A DNA stretch of 5,073 nt from DATJHM01 sp035493895. GTDB taxonomy: Bacteria > Chloroflexota > Ktedonobacteria > Ktedonobacterales > Ktedonobacteraceae. Under the pieces are notes generated by a model. It was not told where the DNA came from and ran no database searches. It saw only the letters and a list, made by a program, of their open reading frames with translations. The stretch spans positions 1 to 5,073 of the forward strand of contig DATJHM010000249.1 of assembly GCA_035493895.1 (NCBI GenBank), in the 5' to 3' direction. This document shows, piece after piece, positions 1 to 5,073 of this stretch; positions within the stretch are counted from its first letter, which is position 1; each line of letters begins with the position of its first letter. Made by a program: the position numbers and the translations under genes.

Positions 1-618
1 GCGGCGATCCATCGGAATGTTCCGGGTGCTCGCTTGTTCAAGGTGGCGTATTTCCTTCCCTATATTATTCCGGCCATTATTGTTACCGTTTTCTGGGAAC
101 TGGCTTTCCAACCAACTGGAGGCATTGTGAACACGCTGTTGGGAGCCTTGCATCTTGGTGCAAACTATGTCTGGCTGGGATCGCCGAATGCGGCTCTTTT
201 TGTCGTCATCTTCGTCAATATCTGGTTCCAGGCTGGTTTTTGCATGATTTTTGTGCTGGCTGCGATGGATGGGATTCCCCCGGAGATTGAAGCTGCTGCC
301 CGCCTGGATGGTGTGAATGCGTTTCAAAACTTCTTTTCCATTCTTGTACCTATCTCCCGTGAGGTACTGGTTACGATCGCAATGCTCGAAATGCTCTTTT
401 CATTTCGGCAATTCACGGTGGTGTGGGGCCTTACGCAGGGTGGACCCGGTACGGCGACAAGCGTCCTTGACGTCTTGTTGTATAAGCAAGCCTTCATTTT
501 CACGAACTTCGGTTTGGGGTCGGCGATTGCGGTGGTTTCAACTGTTGTCGTTGGACTGATGGCGCTCATCTTTATTGTTGTATTCAGGCCCGCAGCAATT
601 ACGACAGGGGAGGGATAG
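1..618 (+). CDS. ABC sugar transporter permease, MalF/UgpA type (5'-truncated)
   Basis: This is one of the two membrane subunits of a CUT1-type ABC importer for sugars, acting in the cytoplasmic membrane. The reading frame is open from base 1 without a proper start, so the N-terminus lies outside the window; a TTG at base 34 is an internal Leu codon, not a start. The 205 visible residues compare with about 290-320 for the family, so roughly the first third is missing. Hydrophobic segments lie at about residues 14-36, 63-89, 121-142 and 170-195. The EAA loop that docks the ATPase is at about 97-116 (EAAARLDG followed by an F..I..P pattern). A family-typical segment TQGGPGTATSVL follows at about 145-156. 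The motif normally ends in Leu-Pro and here reads Val-Pro. The next permease starts 6 bases downstream, so the two are surely co-transcribed. Family assignment is firm; the substrate is unknown. Confidence 0.93.
   Translation, partial: AAIHRNVPGARLFKVAYFLPYIIPAIIVTVFWELAFQPTGGIVNTLLGALHLGANYVWLGSPNAALFVVIFVNIWFQAGFCMIFVLAAMDGIPPEIEAAARLDGVNAFQNFFSILVPISREVLVTIAMLEMLFSFRQFTVVWGLTQGGPGTATSVLDVLLYKQAFIFTNFGLGSAIAVVSTVVVGLMALIFIVVFRPAAITTGEG
606..614 (+). promoter_or_regulatory. Ribosome binding site of second permease
   Basis: The purine run AGGGGAGGG lies inside the last codons of the upstream permease, 10 bases before the ATG at 625. It supports that start and suggests the two permeases are translationally coupled. 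Confidence 0.6.
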
Positions 619-624
619 GTCATA

Positions 625-1533
625 ATGGTTCAGTCTAGCATTCAGCCCCCGTTGATAACGCGGGATGAGATAAGGCAAATCCCTCGTCGACGGCGCATGT
701 GGCAGTTGCATCATCCATTATGGTACATCGGCTATGCCGTGCTCATTCTCTGGGCAATTATGACAATTGGCCCATTTGTAGAAATGCTCCTGCTCTCTCT
801 CAAGTCGAATTTTGGCATTTATGCTGATCCCTTTGGGCTGACCGGATTTGCTCCCGCTAACTACCTGGTGGCATGGAATGGGCCGCTGGGACAGGTCGGT
901 TTCGTGACCTATTTTGTTAACACGGTTGAAGTTGCAGTGCTGGCGGTCGTGTTCGGGGTCGGTTTTGGCGTTCTGGCCGGTTATAGTCTGGCCCGGACAG
1001 GTGGGCGGTTAAGCAATATTCTTTTCAGGTTGTTTGCCCTCAGCTTGAGTATTCCGCTTGTTGTAGCGGTTATTCCGATCTATGAGATGCTCGAAAACTG
1101 GCAGTTGCTCGATACGCAAATCGGTATTGCGCTGGTCTATGGCGCATTCATCGTGCCGACGGCGACGGTCATTATGCGCTCGTTTTTTGCAACTTTCCCC
1201 AAAGAGATGCTCGAAGCTGCCACGCTTGATGGTTGCTCGGAATTGGGTCTGCTCTGGCGCATTGTGCTTCCTCTCTCGAAAGGTGGGCTGGTGGGCGTGA
1301 TCATTTTGAGCTTGATCTATGTCTGGGGCGAGGTGCAATTCGCGATTGTGCTTTTGAATAGCCCGGAGAGCAAGACGCTGGCCGTTGGACTACTGGGCTT
1401 TCAGGGGCAGTTTCTCACCAACGAGGGAGCGCTTTTTGCTGGACTCGCTATGGCTACGGTACCCATACTGGTCGCTTACCTGCTCCTCCAGCGCAATATT
1501 ACAAAAGGGCTGACGCTGGGCGCTTTTCACTAA
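625..1533 (+). CDS. ABC sugar transporter permease, MalG/UgpE type
   Basis: This is the second membrane subunit of the CUT1-type sugar importer and should pair with the permease ending at 618. The 302-residue product is slightly longer than the usual 270-300. A cytoplasmic N-terminal tail of about 30 residues contains a basic RRRR stretch. Six predicted membrane segments follow at about 33-58, 98-124, 133-153, 165-187, 221-245 and 269-289. The ATPase-docking EAA loop is at 197-216 (EAATLDG, ending in RIVLP). The proline usually found a few residues after this loop is replaced by glycine (SKGGL). The start at 625 is chosen because a purine-rich ribosome site precedes it; an internal ATG at 697 would remove the basic tail and has weaker support. 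No ATP-binding subunit is seen in the window, so the importer probably uses one encoded elsewhere, as is common for MsmK/MalK-type ATPases. The substrate is inferred only from neighbours, as a glycoside. Confidence 0.95.
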   Translation: MVQSSIQPPLITRDEIRQIPRRRRMWQLHHPLWYIGYAVLILWAIMTIGPFVEMLLLSLKSNFGIYADPFGLTGFAPANYLVAWNGPLGQVGFVTYFVNTVEVAVLAVVFGVGFGVLAGYSLARTGGRLSNILFRLFALSLSIPLVVAVIPIYEMLENWQLLDTQIGIALVYGAFIVPTATVIMRSFFATFPKEMLEAATLDGCSELGLLWRIVLPLSKGGLVGVIILSLIYVWGEVQFAIVLLNSPESKTLAVGLLGFQGQFLTNEGALFAGLAMATVPILVAYLLLQRNITKGLTLGAFH

Positions 1534-1582
1534 GGGGTGGGCGCGTGCAGCATTCTTTTATGAAAAACACTATGACATACAT

Positions 1583-1593
1583 AGGAGGGTGAT
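1583..1593 (+). promoter_or_regulatory. Strong ribosome binding site of the hydrolase gene
   Basis: AGGAGGGTGAT closely matches the full complement of the 16S rRNA 3' end. The AGGAGG core is 7 bases from the ATG at 1596. It fixes the hydrolase start and predicts efficient translation. It lies in the 62-base gap 1534-1595, where I see no convincing promoter or terminator. Confidence 0.85.
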
Positions 1594-1595
1594 AT

Positions 1596-3893
1596 ATGTC
1601 GAATAATCAATGGTATGCCTCACTTGGGCGCAAGTTGCATCTTGATTATCATGAACCGGAGTGGATGACCGGGATCGCTGAGGGCATGACGCCAGAATAT
1701 ACCAGCCAGCAAGTGCGTATGTTCCGTGAGGCGGGCATACAGTCGGTGAGCTTCTTTCTCCATGACCATCATGGATATTGCTTTTTCCCCACTGAGCAGG
1801 GGAAACCACACCCTCACCTTTCGCGCGATTATGCGAAAGCAATGTCAGAGGCGTTACATGCTGAGGGCTTAAAAGCAGTTGGGTATTTTTGTGTCTTTAC
1901 GAATGTTTCTCTCAAGGAGCAGCACCCGAACTGGCTTGTGACTCTCCCCGATGGGACTAAACCTTCCGGCGCATGGCTTCAATACGAGAGTTCGTCTCCC
2001 TGCCCTTCATCGCCTTATCTTGAGGAGTATGTGCTCCCGTTGTTGCGCGAGGCCGTGAGTCGTTATGAGTTGGATGGTATCTGGCTCGACGGTGGTGCCT
2101 GGCTTACCAGCACCCTTTGCCACTGCACTTTTTGCCAGCAGCAGTTCCGCGAGGCTACCGGCCTGGAACTTCCCACAAGTAGTCCCCACACGCCAAAGCG
2201 ACCCTGGCCGGTGGTCCCAACGACCAGCTGGAGTTCTGGTGATGCCAGCGAGAAGGATGTCAGGCTGGCAGAGTGGACCACGCAGGATGAGAGCGGTGAT
2301 AACGAGCAATGGGTTGCATGGCGAATCTGGAGGCGCGGGCAGGTTCAGCATTATCTCAATTCCGTGGCTGAGGTGCTCAAGTCTATTCGCCCTGCGTTGC
2401 TTTTTACCGATAATGCGAGTGGTCGCTGGTCGAGCCCGCTTGTGTTGACGGAGAACGGTCGCTTCGTGCGCTGGCTTAGTCCTGACGAGCTGGCGATCGA
2501 TTTCTTCTCCTGTGATCCCGTGCCAATGGGAGGCCACCATGAAATTGTCCTGAGCAGAGAAGGACGCTATCAGGCAACGATTGGGCGTCCCTTTGACTTT
2601 ATGAATGAGCGTTTTCATCGCTGGGGAGAATGGCAACTTCGCTCGCTGACAGACTTCAAGCTCGAGTTTGCGACGATCCTTGCGGTCGGGGGCACCTGCA
2701 ACTTTTCCGATCAACCCTATCCAGATGGCACACTGGAACCGGCTGTCTACGATGCTCTCCGTGAAGGCTACGACTTTGTGCAGGCGCGGGAACCGTTTGT
2801 GCTAGGGAACGAGCCTGTACCAGAAATCGCGCTTCTCGCCAGTGGCCCCTCTCAGCTCTTTGGGCCTCTGGGCAATGGCCGTGACGCAGAACGACCGCTG
2901 GGGCCCGTAGGAAGCGCGGACACAGAGAGGAGAACGGATCGAGTCGCTGGCGCTCACTTGCTGCTCGTGGAGGGGGGATTACACTGCCTGATTTACGATG
3001 AGCCCACCCTTCGCCGTGAACTGAGTAAACAATCTGCTGTGATCATACCGGAGCAGTGCTTGCTCGAAGATGCGACAATTGAGGCATTGGATCAGTATGT
3101 GCATGATGGTGGTCGATTGCTCGTGACGGGGCGCAGTGGATGGTGGGATGAACAGTATCGCTGGCAGGGAACGGGACGGCTGGCGAAGATCCTGGGTCTG
3201 GAGATACAGAGCAAGCTTCCTTCGCCAATTTACTATACCCGGCTTACCCCCGAGTTGCGTCATCTGCAAGGGCTCCCAGACATGCCAATGCAATTGTGGG
3301 GGACAGCGTTGCAGGTTCGGTCGCAGAGTGCGCAGAGCCTGGCGGACCTGATCGCGCCACGAGATGACGTCTGGCGCGACGGCATTCAGGATGAGGCACA
3401 CTGGCGGCACTATACTACATTCGGAGCCTGTCCTCCGGGTCAAAAGGTCGTTGGTCCTGCCATCACTATTAACCACTACGGCCAGGGCATTGCAGCCTTT
3501 ATTGCCGTAGACCCTTTCGCTTCCTATTATCGTGATGGCCATGCTCAGACGCGCAGTATGGTGCTGGCATTGCTGGAACTTGTGTTGCCTACGAAAGAGC
3601 GGAAGCTCAGCGTTGAGAAGCCTCTGCATATGGAAGTCTCGCTTCAGCGCAAAAATGATACGTCGATTGTGCATCTTGTGAACTTCTTCGCGCAAAAGCG
3701 TCTGGGAACGCTGATACACAACGAGCAGGTTGTTCCTGTGCGAGGAATAAAGGTGCGCGTTCGGAGGGAGAGTGCGCCTTTGTCAGTGACCTTAGAGCCA
3801 GAGGGGAAGCCTCTCGAATGGACATACGATGAGCATGTGGTAATGGTGCAGGTGCCTGAAGTCGAGATCCATGCCATGGTCGTCATACGATGA
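1596..3893 (+). CDS. Putative glycoside hydrolase, GHL6-like TIM barrel with GH42-type trimerisation domain
   Basis: This is a predicted cytoplasmic carbohydrate-active enzyme of 765 residues with no signal peptide or membrane segment, so it should act on imported glycosides. Residues about 10-190 resemble the hypothetical glycosyl hydrolase 6 (GHL6) family: HLDYHEPEW near the start, HDHHGYCFFPTEQG at 56-69, and YELDGIWLDGG at 157-167. In the last motif D160 and D165 sit at the end of a predicted barrel strand, similar in style to the nucleophile motif of GH29 fucosidases. A CxCxxC motif follows (C175, C177, C180). The barrel continues to about 400. Residues about 407-665 resemble the flavodoxin-like trimerisation domain of GH42 beta-galactosidases (AVIIPEQCLLED..., then YVHDGGRLLVTG). 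Residues about 670-765 look like a C-terminal beta-sandwich (IVHLVNFF). A Pro/Ser/Trp-rich stretch at about 193-238 looks like an insertion. It follows the sugar permeases and precedes an acid-sugar-type enzyme. The architecture is fairly clear; the substrate, and even the catalytic residues, are inference. An alpha-fucosidase-like or beta-galactosidase-like activity is possible. Confidence 0.8.
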   Translation: MSNNQWYASLGRKLHLDYHEPEWMTGIAEGMTPEYTSQQVRMFREAGIQSVSFFLHDHHGYCFFPTEQGKPHPHLSRDYAKAMSEALHAEGLKAVGYFCVFTNVSLKEQHPNWLVTLPDGTKPSGAWLQYESSSPCPSSPYLEEYVLPLLREAVSRYELDGIWLDGGAWLTSTLCHCTFCQQQFREATGLELPTSSPHTPKRPWPVVPTTSWSSGDASEKDVRLAEWTTQDESGDNEQWVAWRIWRRGQVQHYLNSVAEVLKSIRPALLFTDNASGRWSSPLVLTENGRFVRWLSPDELAIDFFSCDPVPMGGHHEIVLSREGRYQATIGRPFDFMNERFHRWGEWQLRSLTDFKLEFATILAVGGTCNFSDQPYPDGTLEPAVYDALREGYDFVQAREPFVLGNEPVPEIALLASGPSQLFGPLGNGRDAERPLGPVGSADTERRTDRVAGAHLLLVEGGLHCLIYDEPTLRRELSKQSAVIIPEQCLLEDATIEALDQYVHDGGRLLVTGRSGWWDEQYRWQGTGRLAKILGLEIQSKLPSPIYYTRLTPELRHLQGLPDMPMQLWGTALQVRSQSAQSLADLIAPRDDVWRDGIQDEAHWRHYTTFGACPPGQKVVGPAITINHYGQGIAAFIAVDPFASYYRDGHAQTRSMVLALLELVLPTKERKLSVEKPLHMEVSLQRKNDTSIVHLVNFFAQKRLGTLIHNEQVVPVRGIKVRVRRESAPLSVTLEPEGKPLEWTYDEHVVMVQVPEVEIHAMVVIR

Positions 3894-3943
3894 GCTTGCT
3901 GTACGACCTCAAGAGTTGATTTACAGCGAATGACTCATGATTG

Positions 3944-3951
3944 AAAAAGGG
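3944..3951 (+). promoter_or_regulatory. Probable ribosome binding site deciding the start at 3961
   Basis: AAAAAGGG lies 9 bases before the ATG at 3961. The in-frame upstream ATG at 3937 has no purine-rich site before it. The site is only a partial Shine-Dalgarno match, so the support is moderate. The surrounding 67-base gap (3894-3960) shows no terminator. Confidence 0.45.
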
Positions 3952-3960
3952 TACAATGGG

Positions 3961-5049
3961 ATGAAAATCACGCACGTAGAGGTATCCCTCTATGATCTTA
4001 TGCCAGAGCGTCCGCGCCATGATGCGATCCAGGCTTTTGTCAAGCAGGAGACGATCCTGGTTGATATCACCACGGTTGATGGTCTGACGGGAACGGGCTA
4101 TGCCTATACCATCGGCACTGGTGGTCGGGCTATTCTCGAGCTTCTGCGCCACGATCTTATTCCTCTCCTTATTGGCGAGGATGCCAGGCAGATTGAGGCC
4201 ATCTGGCAGAAACTATTCTGGTTTACGCATGGGACCGTAGTAGGTCCCATCACCAGCCTTGCGCTAGCCGCCGTAGATACTGCCCTGTGGGATCTGCGTG
4301 GCAAAGCGCTGGGGCAGCCGCTCTGGTTGCTGGCAGGTGGCGCTCAACGTCAGGTGCCTCTCTATGACACAGAGGGAGGCTGGCTACAACTCTCTACGGA
4401 AGAGCTTGTTGAAGGGGCCAGACAGTCCAGAGCACAGGGTTGGCCTGGTGTGAAGATCAAGGTTGGCAAGCCAGATCCCTCCGAGGACCTGGAACGTTTG
4501 CAAGCAGTACGCGAGGCCGTAGGTTCGCGCATGCACCTGATGATAGACGCCAATCAATCGATGACCTATGCCGAAGCCAAACGGCGAGCGCACCTGTTTG
4601 AAGCGGTCGATGTCTACTGGTTCGAGGAGCCATTGCCTGCTGAGGATATCAGTGGTCATCGTCTCCTGGCGCAATCTACCAGCATCCCGATTGCGGTGGG
4701 GGAGAGTTTGTACTCGGCCAGTCACTTTCGCGAGTATCTGGCGACGGGAGCGGCTGGTATTGTCCAGGCTGACGTAGCGCGCGTCGGGGGAATCACTCCC
4801 TGGCTGAAGATAGCGCATCTTGCTGAGTCCTTTAATGTCAAGATCGCGCCTCACTTCCTGATGGAGTTGCATGTTAGCCTGGCTGCCGCCGTGCCCAACG
4901 CCCTCTATGTGGAGCACATTCCCCAATTACGCATGGTCACGCACTCGCAGATTGAGGTTGTAGATGGGAAAGCAGTTGCGCCATCCACGCCAGGGATCGG
5001 AATAGATTGGGATCGAAAGGCGATGGAGGCGCTACGCGTAATGATTTGA
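3961..5049 (+). CDS. Mandelate racemase/muconate lactonizing enzyme family protein, probable acid-sugar dehydratase
   Basis: This is an enolase-superfamily enzyme, expected to abstract a proton next to a carboxylate with Mg2+ help in the cytoplasm. The 362-residue length is typical. A capping domain covers about 1-125 and a barrel follows. All expected residues of the mandelate racemase subgroup are visible: the KxK base motif at K165/K167 (VKIKVG), metal ligands D196 (DAN), E222 (FEEP) and E248 (GES), the Asp-His dyad D271 (QAD) and H298 (APHF), and E318 (VEH). The APHFLMELH...LAAA block and the VEH that follows resemble L-talarate/galactarate dehydratases more than the larger L-fuconate dehydratases or the galactonate dehydratases that lack KxK. 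The start at 3961 is chosen because a partial ribosome site precedes it and MKITHVEV is a typical family beginning; an in-frame ATG at 3937 would add eight residues. Following a sugar importer and a hydrolase, it probably processes the acid released from the imported glycoside. The superfamily and subgroup are firm; dehydratase versus epimerase and the substrate are inferred. Confidence 0.9.
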   Translation: MKITHVEVSLYDLMPERPRHDAIQAFVKQETILVDITTVDGLTGTGYAYTIGTGGRAILELLRHDLIPLLIGEDARQIEAIWQKLFWFTHGTVVGPITSLALAAVDTALWDLRGKALGQPLWLLAGGAQRQVPLYDTEGGWLQLSTEELVEGARQSRAQGWPGVKIKVGKPDPSEDLERLQAVREAVGSRMHLMIDANQSMTYAEAKRRAHLFEAVDVYWFEEPLPAEDISGHRLLAQSTSIPIAVGESLYSASHFREYLATGAAGIVQADVARVGGITPWLKIAHLAESFNVKIAPHFLMELHVSLAAAVPNALYVEHIPQLRMVTHSQIEVVDGKAVAPSTPGIGIDWDRKAMEALRVMI

Positions 5050-5073
5050 TGAAGATGTGTGGTGCAGGTTGAG

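Noticed and set aside
1534..1595. Possible terminator or promoter between permease and hydrolase genes
   Set aside because: No GC-rich hairpin followed by T-run and no paired -35/-10 boxes are visible; only the strong ribosome site is supported.
2007..2714. A 235-residue open frame on the - strand within the hydrolase gene
   Set aside because: It lies wholly inside a well-supported gene and its translation is rich in Arg, Pro and His with no recognisable domain, as expected for an antisense shadow.
2979..3719. A 246-residue open frame on the - strand within the hydrolase gene
   Set aside because: It overlaps the conserved trimerisation-domain coding region and its product shows no family motif or ribosome site.
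3952..3957. TACAAT as a possible -10 promoter box before the last gene
   Set aside because: No -35 box lies at a suitable distance (the TTGATT at 3916 is 30 bases away), and transcription would begin at about the start codon itself.
4384..4926. A 180-residue open frame on the - strand within the dehydratase-like gene
   Set aside because: The + strand here encodes the full catalytic set of an enolase-superfamily enzyme, so the antisense frame is a shadow.
5049..5073. Possible start of a further gene at the right edge
   Set aside because: The ATG at 5049 meets a stop at 5070-5072. A GTG at 5062 is open to the edge but has too few codons and no clear ribosome site.

Overview
The window reads as part of a bacterial carbohydrate-utilisation operon with all genes on the + strand. 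In order it holds the end of a MalF/UgpA-type ABC sugar permease (cut by the window's left edge), a complete MalG/UgpE-type permease, a 765-residue putative cytoplasmic glycoside hydrolase of the GHL6 plus GH42-type trimerisation-domain architecture, and a mandelate racemase-subgroup enolase-superfamily enzyme resembling acid-sugar dehydratases. Gaps between genes are 6, 62 and 67 bases. No convincing promoter or terminator lies between them, so they are probably co-transcribed.

The organism cannot be fixed from the sequence. Moderate GC, Shine-Dalgarno-led genes and an accessory sugar operon of this kind would suit a soil bacterium with a large genome. The Ktedonobacteria (Chloroflexota) are my low-confidence guess, made on style rather than on any marker gene.

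Region by region: 1-1533 carries the two permeases that would form the membrane channel of a CUT1-type importer. The solute-binding protein is probably upstream of the window and the ATPase is not seen. 1596-3893 carries the hydrolase, which has no signal peptide and so should act on glycosides already imported. 3961-5049 carries the enolase-superfamily enzyme, with a complete set of metal ligands and Lys/His-Asp acid-base residues. The last 24 bases hold nothing assignable.

Inferred working model: an oligosaccharide or glycoside, possibly containing a sugar acid, is imported by the ABC transporter and cleaved in the cytoplasm by the hydrolase. The released acid sugar would then be dehydrated or epimerised by the enolase-superfamily enzyme. 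The substrate cannot be read from the sequence. I see no defence system, mobile element, CRISPR array or RNA gene. The most interesting content is the uncharacterised hydrolase and its pairing with the dehydratase-like enzyme.
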